NCBI RefSeq assembly: GCF_003818135.1
Contig: NZ_RPOH01000030.1
Coordinates: 62,001-126,000 of the forward strand
Length of the DNA: 64,000 nucleotides
Origin: Buttiauxella warmboldiae
GTDB lineage: Bacteria > Pseudomonadota > Gammaproteobacteria > Enterobacterales > Enterobacteriaceae
Reading direction: 5' to 3'
Positions 39,145 through 48,826 of the stretch are shown here, piece after piece. The notes under the pieces were generated by a model. That model ran no database searches. It worked only from the letters and a program-made list of their open reading frames with translations, and was not told where the DNA came from. The position numbers and the translations under genes were made by a program. Within the stretch, counting starts at the first letter, position 1; each line of letters begins with the position of its first letter.

Positions 39145-40799
39145 AACGTTTTCTCGGCGTTATCGCCGCACCGCTCATTGCCCTGCCTGCGTCAGCTTTT
39201 GCTGCGGATGCGATTACCGGGGCCGTTCAGCGCCAGCCGACCAACTGGCAGGCGATTATTATGTTTATCGTGTTCGTCGCCTTTACCCTGGGTATCACTT
39301 ACTGGGCCTCGAAGCGCACCCGTACCCGTAGCGATTATTACACCGCCGGCGGCAATATTACCGGTTTCCAGAACGGCCTGGCGATCGCGGGTGACTATAT
39401 GTCCGCCGCCTCTTTCCTTGGCATTTCGGCGCTGGTGTTCACCTCCGGTTATGACGGCCTGATTTACTCCCTGGGCTTTCTGGTCGGCTGGCCGATAATC
39501 CTGTTCCTGATTGCTGAACGCTTGCGCAACCTCGGTAAATATACTTTTGCCGACGTCGCTTCCTATCGTTTAAAACAGGGCCCCATCCGTATTCTGTCTG
39601 CCTGTGGTTCTCTGGTGGTCGTCGCGCTTTACCTGATTGCGCAGATGGTGGGTGCTGGTAAACTTATCGAGCTGCTGTTCGGCCTGAACTATCACGTTGC
39701 GGTGGTGCTGGTCGGCGTGTTGATGGTGATGTACGTGTTGTTCGGCGGCATGCTGGCCACCACCTGGGTGCAGATAATCAAAGCGGTGCTGCTGCTGTTT
39801 GGCGCAAGTTTCATGGCCTTTATGGTGATGAAACACGTCGGCTTTAGCTTCAATAATCTGTTCGCCGAAGCGATTGCGGTACACCCGAAAGGGGTGGCGA
39901 TTATGAGCCCCGGAGGGCTGGTAAAAGACCCGATATCCGCGCTGTCGCTGGGGCTAGGTCTGATGTTTGGTACGGCCGGTTTGCCGCATATCCTGATGCG
40001 TTTCTTCACCGTAAGCGATGCCCGTGAAGCGCGTAAAAGCGTGCTGTTTGCCACCGGGTTTATGGGCTATTTCTACATCCTGACCTTTATCATCGGCTTT
40101 GGCGCCATCATGCTGGTGGGGGCAAATCCTGCCTTCAAAGATGCGGCGGGCGCGTTGATTGGCGGCAATAATATGGCGGCGGTTCACCTGGCAGATGCGG
40201 TGGGTGGCAGCCTGTTCTTAGGCTTTATCTCGGCGGTTGCCTTCGCCACCATTCTTGCGGTGGTTGCAGGCCTAACGCTGGCCGGTGCGTCTGCGGTTTC
40301 ACACGACCTTTATGCCAACGTTTTCCGTAAAGGCGCTTCCGAGCGTGATGAGCTGAAAGTCTCGAAAATCACCGTTCTGGTGCTGGGCGTGGTGGCAATC
40401 CTGTTGGGGATTTTGTTCGAGAAGCAGAACATCGCCTTTATGGTGGGCCTGGCGTTCTCGATTGCTGCGAGCTGTAACTTCCCGATTATTCTGCTGTCGA
40501 TGTACTGGTCAAAACTGACCACGCGCGGCGCGATGATCGGCGGCTGGCTCGGCCTGCTGACGGCGGTCATTCTGATGATCCTGGGGCCTACGGTTTGGGT
40601 GCAGGTTCTGGGCCATGCCTCGGCTATCTTCCCGTACGAATACCCGGCGCTGTTCTCGATTCTGGTAGCGTTTGTCGGTATCTGGGTGTTCTCTGCAACC
40701 GATAATAGCCCGGAAGGAAATCTGGAACGTGAGAAATTCCGCGCTCAGTTCATTCGTTCCCAAACCGGGATTGGTATTGAACAAGGGCGTGCACACTAA
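39141..40799 (+). CDS. actP: Acetate/glycolate:cation symporter ActP
   Basis: 552 residues, sodium:solute symporter family, about thirteen membrane segments after an N-terminal cleavable-looking signal (A-F-A-A). Scavenges acetate for Acs. Coupled to yjcH by ATGA overlap and followed by a strong terminator. Confidence 0.96.
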   Translation: MKRFLGVIAAPLIALPASAFAADAITGAVQRQPTNWQAIIMFIVFVAFTLGITYWASKRTRTRSDYYTAGGNITGFQNGLAIAGDYMSAASFLGISALVFTSGYDGLIYSLGFLVGWPIILFLIAERLRNLGKYTFADVASYRLKQGPIRILSACGSLVVVALYLIAQMVGAGKLIELLFGLNYHVAVVLVGVLMVMYVLFGGMLATTWVQIIKAVLLLFGASFMAFMVMKHVGFSFNNLFAEAIAVHPKGVAIMSPGGLVKDPISALSLGLGLMFGTAGLPHILMRFFTVSDAREARKSVLFATGFMGYFYILTFIIGFGAIMLVGANPAFKDAAGALIGGNNMAAVHLADAVGGSLFLGFISAVAFATILAVVAGLTLAGASAVSHDLYANVFRKGASERDELKVSKITVLVLGVVAILLGILFEKQNIAFMVGLAFSIAASCNFPIILLSMYWSKLTTRGAMIGGWLGLLTAVILMILGPTVWVQVLGHASAIFPYEYPALFSILVAFVGIWVFSATDNSPEGNLEREKFRAQFIRSQTGIGIEQGRAH

Positions 40800-40810
40800 C
40801 GAGTCCTGTC

Positions 40811-40848
40811 GCTCCCCGGCTCGTGTGAGTCGGGGAGCATATTTTTTT
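40811..40848 (+). terminator. actP terminator
   Basis: GCTCCCCG (40811-40818) and CGGGGAGC (40831-40838) followed by ATATTTTTTT. Ends the acs operon. Confidence 0.9.
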
Positions 40849-41225
40849 ACCTTTGCTGATTATTTAAGTAGATCACCACATCAGGACACCGTGTGAAACA
40901 TCAGTAAAAGATTATTTTTTGAGCCGGTTTTTTTGCTACCTGCAACCAGCAAATTTATTGATGGGCTGACTGTACGGCATCATTAACAGTCGTGTCGTTT
41001 AAAAGAAAGATTTTTATAATGAATAGCTTTTTAATCGCCTGCATGTCTGCCAGTTTAAAATTATGAGCGTAGTATGAAAAATTACTATTCTAAGCGTCTG
41101 GTGCATCATGCTTATAATTTTTAGTGCGCTTTTATCGTGCCTAAATATATCTGCCAAAATGAACGTTGTTGATTGCTTTTTTTAGACAAAAAACAACCGT
41201 ATCTGCCAGGCGATACCTCGACTCA
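40849..41225. other. AT-rich gap between actP and the orphan fliA gene
   Basis: About 380 bases, much richer in A/T than the neighbours. Only very short frames occur, for example 17 codons from 41075. The minus-strand run after the fliA stop (TTGTTTTTTGTC) has no clear stem. No gene can be supported; it may be imported DNA with fliA. Confidence 0.5.
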
Positions 41226-41948
41226 TTATTTATCGGCACCTAATCTTGCGCGCAAGCGTTTAATCGCCTGACTATGCAGCTGGCTTACGCGAGTTTCGGT
41301 GATGTTTAACAGGATACCCACTTCCTTCATATTGAGTTCTTGTTGGTAGTATAAATTTAGCAAAAGCTGTTCTCTCTCAGGTAGTGCTTTGATTTCTTTG
41401 CTTATTTGTTTAACTAATTTTCCCTTCATCAGCTCATGAAAGGGGTTTAGCATCTCATTTTGTAGATCAGGCTTTTCAAGGTCGGCAAAAAACTCCTCCT
41501 GCAACTCTTCCAGGGAAGAAAATTGGCTGGTATTCGTGTCCAGCAGCATCTGTTGATACTCAGCCAGGGCAATACCCATGCTGGCAGCAACATCTGCTTC
41601 AGATGCAGCTCTCCCTGTTTCCTGCTCAACCTTTTGAATTGCAGTGGAAATTTCTCGTGCTTTTGTGCGAACCCTACGGGGAACCCAGTCGCGTTCGCGT
41701 AATTCATCAATCATCGCCCAGCGAATACGTTGCGTGATGTAGGTGCTGATGCTAATCCCTTTTTTAGGATCAAATTGGTCAATAGCGGTGAGCATACCAA
41801 GCGCACCAGCCTGAATCAGATCGTCCAGTTCTACACAAGGCGGTAATCTGACCTGCAAACGAAGAGCTTCACGACGAACTAAAAAACGATATTTCAACCA
41901 CAATTCATCTTTTTGCACGACGCCAGTATGGGAGTAAATACCATTCAC
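41226..41948 (-). CDS. Orphan FliA-like sigma-28 factor
   Basis: 240 residues. Sigma regions 2 (E-A-L-R-L-Q-V-R-L-P...D-D-L-I-Q-A-G), 3 and 4 are complete. Region 4.2 (E-T-R-V-S-Q-L-H-S-Q-A-I-K-R-L-R) is almost the same as in E. coli FliA, but regions 2.1-2.3 and the linker differ strongly. No flagellar or anti-sigma (flgM) gene lies nearby, and codon use is AT-rich. Likely a paralogue from a secondary flagellar locus or horizontal transfer, probably still able to read sigma-28 promoters. The ordinary fliA is expected elsewhere. Confidence 0.82.
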   Translation of the reverse strand: MNGIYSHTGVVQKDELWLKYRFLVRREALRLQVRLPPCVELDDLIQAGALGMLTAIDQFDPKKGISISTYITQRIRWAMIDELRERDWVPRRVRTKAREISTAIQKVEQETGRAASEADVAASMGIALAEYQQMLLDTNTSQFSSLEELQEEFFADLEKPDLQNEMLNPFHELMKGKLVKQISKEIKALPEREQLLLNLYYQQELNMKEVGILLNITETRVSQLHSQAIKRLRARLGADK

Positions 41949-42353
41949 GATTTCATTATCCGGTGTATAAAAAAGATAACAATTATTCAGCAGTATTGCT
42001 GAATCAAATAGTCTGATAAGACCACGGAAAATTAAGCAATCCGTTACTTAAAGTTAAGATGGAGCATTCAGAACTAACTTGTAGGATATTGCTATCAATC
42101 TGGTTACAGAGTTCTTCCTTTAACATCAATAATGCAACATGTTTGCTCTTACATAGCGAGCATTGCCTACAGGCCATGGCGTGGAGACGAAGTGCTTCTG
42201 GAGGCTAACCGTCGGGTGATGGCAGCCGGAAGGCGCTGAACTTCTCGCATTCGGCCGGGCACATTGCCGTGACGGGTGCCCTCGCTATTTTTCTTGATTA
42301 AAGGATAATGGCTGATTCTGAAACGATAGTTTATTTTGGGTAAGGGAAGAGGC
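41949..42353. other. Gap upstream of the orphan fliA: promoter region plus unassigned GC-rich segment
   Basis: 405 bases. Near fliA it is AT-rich and holds a perfect 8-bp inverted repeat, ATTCAGCA-GTAT-TGCTGAAT (41985-42004), a candidate operator or attenuator. From about 42165 to 42300 the sequence turns GC-rich abruptly without an open frame of note; it may be a gene remnant or a structured leader of the next gene. AAGGGAAGAGG at 42343-42353 is the ribosome site of the DMT transporter. Confidence 0.4.
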
Positions 42354-43286
42354 GTGAGCAATAACGTTTCGCTGTTTACGAATAAGAAGTTCGCATGGAT
42401 GGGGGCCGCTTTTTGTTGCTTGTTATGGGGTAGCGCTTACCCGGCAATTAAAAACGGCTACGAAATTTTCCAGATAGCGCCAGACGATTTGGCAGGCAAA
42501 ATTGTCTTTGCCGGTTACCGTTTTGTTATTGCTGGCCTGCTGTTGCTGGCGTTCGCCGCTTTACAGGGCAAATCCATTGCGCGTTTATCCGGCCGACAGT
42601 ATTCCCAGCTCGCCGTGTTGGGCATCACCCAGACCGCTGTGCAATACATCTTCTTCTATATTGGCCTCGCGTATACCACGGGCGTAAAAGGCTCGATCAT
42701 GAATGCTACCGGCACCTTCTTTAGCGTGCTGCTGGCGCATTTTATCTATCAAAACGACAAACTCAGCATCAACAAAGTGGTGGGCTGCGTGCTCGGTTTT
42801 GCCGGCGTGATGGTGGTGAACTTCAACAGCCAGCTGATGGACTTTAGCTTTAGCCTGATGGGCGATGGTTTCGTGGTGCTGGCGGCGTTGATTCTTTCTG
42901 CCGCATCGCTGTACGGCAAACGTATTTCGCAAACCATGGACGCCACGATCATGACCGGCTGGCAGCTGGCTATCGGCGGCGTGGTGCTGACGGCGGGCGG
43001 CTATGCCTGCGGCGGCAGGCTTGCGTTTCATGGCTGGGAGTCGGTGGCGATCCTTGGCTATCTGGCGCTGTTGTCGTCGGTGGCATTTGCGCTATGGAGC
43101 CTGCTGCTCAAGCACAATCGCGTGGGGATGATTGCGCCGTTTAACTTCCTGATCCCGGTTTCAGGCGCGGTATTATCGGCCATCTTCCTGCAGGAGAGCA
43201 TTCTCGAGTGGCGCTATGCGCTGGCGCTGGTACTGGTGTGCTTCGGCATCTGGCGGGTGAACGTCGTCAAGTCCCGCTTAAATTAG
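42354..43286 (+). CDS. EamA/DMT-family transporter
   Basis: 310 residues, ten membrane segments in two EamA repeats (about 12-150 and 165-305). W-G-S-A-Y-P-A near residue 30 and the second-repeat entry are typical of drug/metabolite exporters. GTG start at 42354 with AAGGGAAGAGG immediately upstream; a TTG at 42336 is unlikely. Substrate unknown. Confidence 0.85.
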   Translation: MSNNVSLFTNKKFAWMGAAFCCLLWGSAYPAIKNGYEIFQIAPDDLAGKIVFAGYRFVIAGLLLLAFAALQGKSIARLSGRQYSQLAVLGITQTAVQYIFFYIGLAYTTGVKGSIMNATGTFFSVLLAHFIYQNDKLSINKVVGCVLGFAGVMVVNFNSQLMDFSFSLMGDGFVVLAALILSAASLYGKRISQTMDATIMTGWQLAIGGVVLTAGGYACGGRLAFHGWESVAILGYLALLSSVAFALWSLLLKHNRVGMIAPFNFLIPVSGAVLSAIFLQESILEWRYALALVLVCFGIWRVNVVKSRLN

Positions 43287-43350
43287 AGCAGGCAAGATCG
43301 TCAAATGCAGGCCATTATTTATCCATCTTTTCTCGATAAAGGGCCTGCAA

Positions 43351-44238
43351 ATGACCAGACTTACCGCAAAAGATTTCCCTGCTGAACTGCTCGAATACTT
43401 CGATTTCTATGTCCATGGCAAAATCAGCAAGCGTGAGTTCCTCGATCTGGCGGGGAAGTTTGTCGTCGGCGGGCTTTCCGCGGTGGCTCTCGGAACGCTG
43501 CTGACGCCAGATTACGCTTACGCCACGCAAGTGGAATTTACCGACCCGGAAATTGTGGCGCAATATATTGAATACTCTAGTCCACAAGGCCACGGCCAGG
43601 TAAGGGGCTATATGGTGCGCCCTGCAAAAGCGGCAGGTAAGGTGCCGGGCGTGGTGGTCGCGCATGAAAACCGTGGGCTAAATCCGTATATCGAAGATGT
43701 GGCGCGGCGCGTGGCCAAAGCGGGGTTTATTGCGCTGGCCCCGGACGGACTAAGTTCGGTTGGCGGCTATCCCGGCAATGACGAAAAAGGCCGGGAGCTG
43801 CAAGCCCGGGTTGACCCCACCAAACTGATGAATGACTTTTTCGCGGCGATTGAATTTTTGATGCACCACGCAGCGGTCAGCGGGAAAGTGGGCATTACCG
43901 GCTTCTGTTATGGCGGGGGAGTGGCGAATGCCGCTGCGGTCGCTTACCCGGAATTGGCCGCCGCCGTGCCTTTCTATGGCCGCCAGCCTGCAGCTGCGGA
44001 TGTGCCACGTATCAAAGCGCCGCTACTGCTGCATTACGGCGAACTGGATGCGCGCATCAACGAAGGCTGGCCCGCCTATGAAGCGGCGCTGAAAGCGAAT
44101 AATAAGGTCTACGAAGGCTATATCTACCCCGGCGTGAATCATGGATTCCACAACGATTCGACACCGCGCTATGACAAAGCGGCTGCGGAACTTGCGTGGA
44201 CGCGCACTATTGACTGGTTCCGCAAATATCTGGTTTAG
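43351..44238 (+). CDS. Dienelactone hydrolase family protein (YghX-like)
   Basis: 295 residues. Alpha/beta hydrolase: nucleophile Cys in G-F-C-Y-G-G-G (about 188-194), Asp in E-L-D-A-R, His in N-H-G-F-H. The N-terminus has K-R-E-F-L-D-L-A-G-K followed by a hydrophobic stretch, a degenerate twin-arginine-like signal. In E. coli the homologue yghX is often broken and lies beside yghU; here it is intact and convergent to yghU. Natural substrate unknown. Confidence 0.85.
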   Translation: MTRLTAKDFPAELLEYFDFYVHGKISKREFLDLAGKFVVGGLSAVALGTLLTPDYAYATQVEFTDPEIVAQYIEYSSPQGHGQVRGYMVRPAKAAGKVPGVVVAHENRGLNPYIEDVARRVAKAGFIALAPDGLSSVGGYPGNDEKGRELQARVDPTKLMNDFFAAIEFLMHHAAVSGKVGITGFCYGGGVANAAAVAYPELAAAVPFYGRQPAAADVPRIKAPLLLHYGELDARINEGWPAYEAALKANNKVYEGYIYPGVNHGFHNDSTPRYDKAAAELAWTRTIDWFRKYLV

Positions 44239-44332
44239 CGCCTGCCCATCCGGAACAGCACATGGCTTATTGCCTGGGTCATGTGCCCTTTGTCTAAGTT
44301 ACCAGAAGGGGCCGGGCGAACCCGGCCGCGTA

Positions 44333-45199
44333 TTATTTCGCTAACTTATCTTCGGTTCTCAGCTCAAAATCCGACGCGTCGTGGCGTTCGTGCAGTTGCT
44401 GTGAGGGTTCGCCGAAGGTGCGGTTCACTATGCGTCCGCGTTTTACCGCCGGACGGTTGGCGATTTCATCAGCCCAGCGGGCAAAGTTTTTATATGACGC
44501 CACATCAAGAAATTCCGCCGCATCATACAGTCCACCTTTTGCCAGCGCGCCATACCATGGCCAAATGGCGATATCCGCAATCGTATATTCATCACCGGCA
44601 ATAAAGCGATGCGTCGCCAGCTGCCTGTCGAGCACGTCCAGCTGGCGTTTGGCTTCCATGGTAAAGCGGTTAATCGCGTACTCCATTTTCATCGGCGCGT
44701 AATGATAGAAATGGCCAAAACCGCCGCCAAGGTAGGGGGCTGAACCTTGCAGCCAGAACAGCCAGTTCAGCGTTTCTGTGCGCGCTGCACGCTCTACCGG
44801 CAGGAAATGGCCAAATTTCTCCGCCAGATAAAGCAGGATCGCACCAGATTCGAAAACGCGAATCGGTGGTGTGGCCGAATGGTCCATTAGCGCCGGGATC
44901 TTTGAGTTCGGGTTCACCGCCACAAAACCGCTGGAGAACTGATCTCCTTCGCCGATACGAATCAGATGTGCGTCGTATTCCGCCTCGCTTACGCCTAACG
45001 CTAACAGCTCTTCAAGCAGAATCGTGACCTTCTGCCCGTTCGGCGTGCCGAGAGAATAGAGCTGCAACGGATGTTGGCCAATGGGCAGCGAGCGCTCGTG
45101 AGTCGCACCGGCAACCGGGCGGTTGATATTAGCAAAGGTGCCGCCTTCGTCTTTTTTCCACGTCCAGACTTCAGGTGGCTGGTAGTTATTCTCTGACAT
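44333..45199 (-). CDS. yghU: Glutathione S-transferase-like disulfide reductase YghU
   Basis: 288 residues. N-terminal thioredoxin-fold domain (L-Y-S-L-G-T-P-N-G-Q-K-V near residue 50) and C-terminal helical GST domain. YghU in E. coli binds two glutathiones and has disulfide reductase activity. The start at 45199 matches the E. coli N-terminus; the frame extends upstream to 45286 but those residues are not family-like. Confidence 0.94.
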   Translation of the reverse strand: MSENNYQPPEVWTWKKDEGGTFANINRPVAGATHERSLPIGQHPLQLYSLGTPNGQKVTILLEELLALGVSEAEYDAHLIRIGEGDQFSSGFVAVNPNSKIPALMDHSATPPIRVFESGAILLYLAEKFGHFLPVERAARTETLNWLFWLQGSAPYLGGGFGHFYHYAPMKMEYAINRFTMEAKRQLDVLDRQLATHRFIAGDEYTIADIAIWPWYGALAKGGLYDAAEFLDVASYKNFARWADEIANRPAVKRGRIVNRTFGEPSQQLHERHDASDFELRTEDKLAK

Positions 45200-45520
45200 A
45201 GTGCGTTTGCCTGTGGGTTGCAAGGGAGTAAGTGAAAAGTGTAACCAATATTGCTGACAAAGCAGGAAAAAGCGTGATGTTTTCACACTTTGTGACGATC
45301 GGCAAAAATCAATAAATTGATTTTCCTGGGGCGTTTAGCGAAAAGCATAAGCTTTGTCAGCTGCCCGGGTTACCCCACTTTGTTTTGTTCGGTAATCGCC
45401 CGCTATTTTTTTTAACTTCCCGGCGTGTGATCGGGGTTAACAACTGGTTAACTGTAAATTTGCAATATGAACCAAATGATACAACATTAACCGACTTATC
45501 CCGACAGACCAGGAGCCTTC
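45200..45520. promoter_or_regulatory. Divergent control region yghU / quiC1-type gene
   Basis: 321 bases. Holds a palindrome AAAATCAATAAATTGATTTT (45305-45324), two direct copies of GGTTAAC 11 bases apart (45435-45441 and 45446-45452) and a TGAACC half-site (45468-45473) that matches half of the palindrome before the MFS gene. AGGAG precedes the 45521 start. No gene seen. Confidence 0.45.
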
Positions 45521-47386
45521 ATGCAGCGTTCAATTGCAACCGTATCTATCTCTGGCACGTTGCCTGAAAAACTGGCCGCAATCTCGGCTGCTGGTTTTGA
45601 CGGCGTGGAGATCTTCGAAAACGATCTGCTTTACTACCCGGGAACGCCTGCCGATGTGCGGAAAATGGCGGCAGACCTGGGGCTGACCATTACCTTATTC
45701 CAGCCGTTCCGCGATTTTGAAGGGGCGTCGCGCCCGCAGTTTGCCAGCAACCTGGAACGTGCGCGACGCAAGTTTGCCCTGATGCACGAACTTGGATGCA
45801 ACACCATGCTGCTGTGCAGCAACGTGGCCCCTGACTGTTCGGCAAATATCGATTTGCAGGTCAGCGATCTTGCCCATCTGGCCGAGCTGGCGCAGCGTAA
45901 TGCTATCACCGTCGGCTATGAAGCGCTGGCATGGGGCACCCATGTGAATCGTTATCGTCAGGCGTGGGAACGCGTTAAGCAGGTTAACAGTCCGGCGCTG
46001 GGGCTGGTGCTGGACAGTTTCCATGTCCTTTCGCTGGGCGACCAGCTGATTAACCTTGACGATATTCCGGTGGATAAAATCACCTTCCTGCAGCTGGCCG
46101 ATGCGCCGCTGATGAAAATGGATGTGCTGGAGTGGAGCCGCCATTTCCGCTGCTTCCCGGGGCAGGGCGAGCTGCCCGTGGTCGAATTCACCCGCCTGCT
46201 GACCGAGAAGGGGTATCGTGGCCCGTGGTCGCTGGAGATTTTTAACGACAGCTTCCGTGCGACTCCTAACGCGCCAACGGCCAAAGACGGCTATCGCTCG
46301 CTGCTGTGGCTGGAGGAGCAGACCAGAGCGGCTAATCCGCAAATCGATGCGCCGTTATTCCATAGCGCAACCCAGGCCAGCTATCAGGGCATCGAGTTTT
46401 TAGAGTTTGCCACCGATGCCAAAGACGCCGTGGCGCTGGGCGAGGCGCTACGGCCGCTGGGTTTTGCACGGGCGGGAGAACACCGTTCGAAAGAGGTCAC
46501 GCTCTGGCGCAACGGTGGAGTGAACGTGATCATCAACCACCAGCCGCACAGCTGGGCCGATGAGTTTCATCGTCGCCACGGCGTTTCGCTGTGTGCGATG
46601 GCGTGGCGCGTGAAAGGGGCGGCGAACGTTCTGCAACGGGCACAGGATTACGGCTATCCCATCTGGCATGAAAAACATGGGCCGGATGAGCGTGCGCTGG
46701 CGGCTGTGTGTGCGCCAGACGGTAGCCTGATCTATCTGATAGAAGCACCGCTTCAGGGGGAAAGCGATATTTATCACACCGATTTCGACCTTGCAGAAAC
46801 GGCCAGCCAGGGCACGCTGCGCGGTATCGATCATCTGGCGTTAGGGCTGGTGGAAGGCAGCCGTGATAACTGGATTATGTTTTTCCGTGCGGTATTCGGC
46901 TTTGAGCTGGATAACGAGCTGAGCGTGCCGGATCCGTATGGCCTGGTCCGAAGCCAGGTGATGCACAGCCCGTGTCACTCCATTCGCCTGCCGCTGAATA
47001 TGTCGCACAGCCTGGATACGCAAATCGCCCGCTCGGTGGCGAGTTATCAGGGCACCGGCCTGCAACATGCCGCATTTGCCTGTGATGATTTACCGGCGAC
47101 TGTGGAAACCCTGCAATCTAAGGGGTTGAAGTTGCTGCCTATACCAGCGAATTATTATGGGGATTTGCTGGCACGTTTCGGAGCAAATAACGCACTGCTA
47201 ACGGGGCTTGAGCGACTGAATATTCTTTATGAGCGCGATGCGCATCAACAGGAGTTCCTGCACGCCTATACGCCTCCTTTCCGGGCCGACCGTTTCTTCT
47301 TTGAGCTGGTCGAGCGGCGGGGAGATTATCAACAGTATGGCGCAACCAATGCCGCGGTTCGTCTGGCAGCCATGCAAACACGGTAG
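45521..47386 (+). CDS. quiC1: 3-Dehydroshikimate dehydratase, QuiC1 type (sugar-isomerase-like domain fused to HPPD-like domain)
   Basis: 621 residues. N-terminal xylose-isomerase-like TIM barrel (about 1-270) with metal ligands in Y-E-A-L-A-W-G, L-D-S-F-H, F-L-Q-L-A-D and S-L-E-I-F-N. C-terminal vicinal-oxygen-chelate part (about 290-615) resembling 4-hydroxyphenylpyruvate dioxygenase. Bifunctionally annotated proteins of this build are dehydroshikimate dehydratases giving protocatechuate. Followed by an MFS carrier and an AroE-like enzyme, which fits uptake and catabolism of shikimate or quinate. No protocatechuate dioxygenase genes are in the window. Confidence 0.85.
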   Translation: MQRSIATVSISGTLPEKLAAISAAGFDGVEIFENDLLYYPGTPADVRKMAADLGLTITLFQPFRDFEGASRPQFASNLERARRKFALMHELGCNTMLLCSNVAPDCSANIDLQVSDLAHLAELAQRNAITVGYEALAWGTHVNRYRQAWERVKQVNSPALGLVLDSFHVLSLGDQLINLDDIPVDKITFLQLADAPLMKMDVLEWSRHFRCFPGQGELPVVEFTRLLTEKGYRGPWSLEIFNDSFRATPNAPTAKDGYRSLLWLEEQTRAANPQIDAPLFHSATQASYQGIEFLEFATDAKDAVALGEALRPLGFARAGEHRSKEVTLWRNGGVNVIINHQPHSWADEFHRRHGVSLCAMAWRVKGAANVLQRAQDYGYPIWHEKHGPDERALAAVCAPDGSLIYLIEAPLQGESDIYHTDFDLAETASQGTLRGIDHLALGLVEGSRDNWIMFFRAVFGFELDNELSVPDPYGLVRSQVMHSPCHSIRLPLNMSHSLDTQIARSVASYQGTGLQHAAFACDDLPATVETLQSKGLKLLPIPANYYGDLLARFGANNALLTGLERLNILYERDAHQQEFLHAYTPPFRADRFFFELVERRGDYQQYGATNAAVRLAAMQTR

Positions 47387-47405
47387 TTCTATTGACAACA
47401 ATAAA

Positions 47406-47421
47406 TGAACCTTAAGGTTCA
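47406..47421. promoter_or_regulatory. Perfect 16-bp palindrome before the MFS gene
   Basis: TGAACCTTAAGGTTCA, 20 bases after the quiC1 stop and 37 bases before the MFS start. A TTGACA at 47392-47397 overlaps the region upstream. The TGAACC half also occurs before quiC1 (45468). Likely operator of an unlinked regulator; could also fold in RNA. Confidence 0.45.
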
Positions 47422-47457
47422 ATTAAAGCACCTGCAACCTACACAGAGGAATCAACA

Positions 47458-48774
47458 ATGGCGAGTTATGGCCAGGGCGACATCGCCGCCCCAAAAACTG
47501 GTGTTGAAAAACGTTCCCGTACCCGACTGGTTATTCTGACCCTTCTGGCTATCGGCACGATGATTAACTACCTCGACCGCACGGTATTAGGAATTGCCGC
47601 CCCGCAGCTGAGTGCCGATCTTGGTATCGGTGCGGCAACCATGGGCGTGGTGTTTTCGGCATTTGCCTGGACCTATGCGGCGATGCAAATCCCCGGCGGC
47701 ATTTTTCTTGACCGCTTCGGTAACAAAGTCACTTACGCGCTGGCGCTGTTCTTCTGGTCGGCTTTTACCCTGTTCCACGGCCTGGCGATGGGGTTGAAAA
47801 CCCTGCTGCTATGCCGTTTAGGATTAGGGATCAGTGAAGCGCCCTGTTTCCCGGTCAATAGCCGTGTGGTCGGCAAGTGGTTCCCACAGCACGAGCGTGC
47901 GCGCGCCACGGCGGTATACACCGTTGGGGAGTACATCGGCCTTGCCGCGTTTGCCCCGCTGCTGTTCTTTATTATGGAAACCTTCGGCTGGCGTACGCTG
48001 TTTATCACCGTCGGCGTCGTGGGTATTCTGTTTGTGCTGGTGTGGTGGCGTTTTTACCACGAACCGCACGAGTCTAAGACCGCTAACCAGCTTGAGCTTG
48101 AATATATCGGCCACGATATGGAAGCGGCCGAGCCTGAGCCGAAAATGAACTTTAGCTGGGCGAATGTCGTCAAGCTGGTGAAATGCCGCCAAATCCTCGG
48201 CGCGGGCATCGGCCAGTTTGCCGGTAATACCACGCTGGTCTTCTTTCTGACCTGGTTCCCAACCTATCTTGCGACCGAACGACATATGCCGTGGCTGAAA
48301 GTAGGCTTTTTTGCCATTCTGCCGTTCCTTGCAGCCGCCGTTGGCGTGATGTTTGGCGGCTGGGTCTCTGACCAAATCCTCAAGCGCACCGGTTCGGTCA
48401 ACGTGGCCCGTAAATTGCCGATTATTACCGGGCTGCTGATGGCAAGCCTGATTATTTTGGCCAACTGGATGCCGACGGATGCGCTGGTGATTACGGTGCT
48501 GTCGGTTGCGTTCTTCGGGCAGGGAATGGTGGGGCTGGGCTGGACGCTGATTTCCGATATGGCCCCGAAAAACCTGGCGGGTCTGACCGGTGGTTTATTT
48601 AACTTCTGCTCGAATCTGGCCTCGATTATCACGCCGCTGATCGTGGGTTTTATCGTGGCGGCGACCGGCAACTTCTTCTATGCGCTGGTCTATATCGGCG
48701 GTGCGGCCCTGCTGGGCGTATTGGCCTATGTTTTCATCCTTGGCGATATCAAACGTATTGAACTGACTGATTAA
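47458..48774 (+). CDS. MFS transporter (anion:cation symporter family), probable shikimate/quinate carrier
   Basis: 438 residues, twelve membrane segments. N-terminal M-I-N-Y-L-D-R-T-V-L-G motif is typical of the GudP/ExuT branch. RBS GAGG before the ATG. Lies between a dehydroshikimate dehydratase and an AroE-like enzyme, so a hydroaromatic acid is the likely substrate; this is inference. Confidence 0.85.
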   Translation: MASYGQGDIAAPKTGVEKRSRTRLVILTLLAIGTMINYLDRTVLGIAAPQLSADLGIGAATMGVVFSAFAWTYAAMQIPGGIFLDRFGNKVTYALALFFWSAFTLFHGLAMGLKTLLLCRLGLGISEAPCFPVNSRVVGKWFPQHERARATAVYTVGEYIGLAAFAPLLFFIMETFGWRTLFITVGVVGILFVLVWWRFYHEPHESKTANQLELEYIGHDMEAAEPEPKMNFSWANVVKLVKCRQILGAGIGQFAGNTTLVFFLTWFPTYLATERHMPWLKVGFFAILPFLAAAVGVMFGGWVSDQILKRTGSVNVARKLPIITGLLMASLIILANWMPTDALVITVLSVAFFGQGMVGLGWTLISDMAPKNLAGLTGGLFNFCSNLASIITPLIVGFIVAATGNFFYALVYIGGAALLGVLAYVFILGDIKRIELTD

Positions 48775-48826
48775 TTAACGATCCATTACGGCGTCGCCGG
48801 ACGGCGCCGTGACAGAGGTAGAAGCA

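Noticed and set aside
42167-42361. 64-codon minus-strand frame before the DMT transporter
   Set aside because: Basic low-complexity sequence without a ribosome site or known relatives; kept only as part of an unassigned gap.
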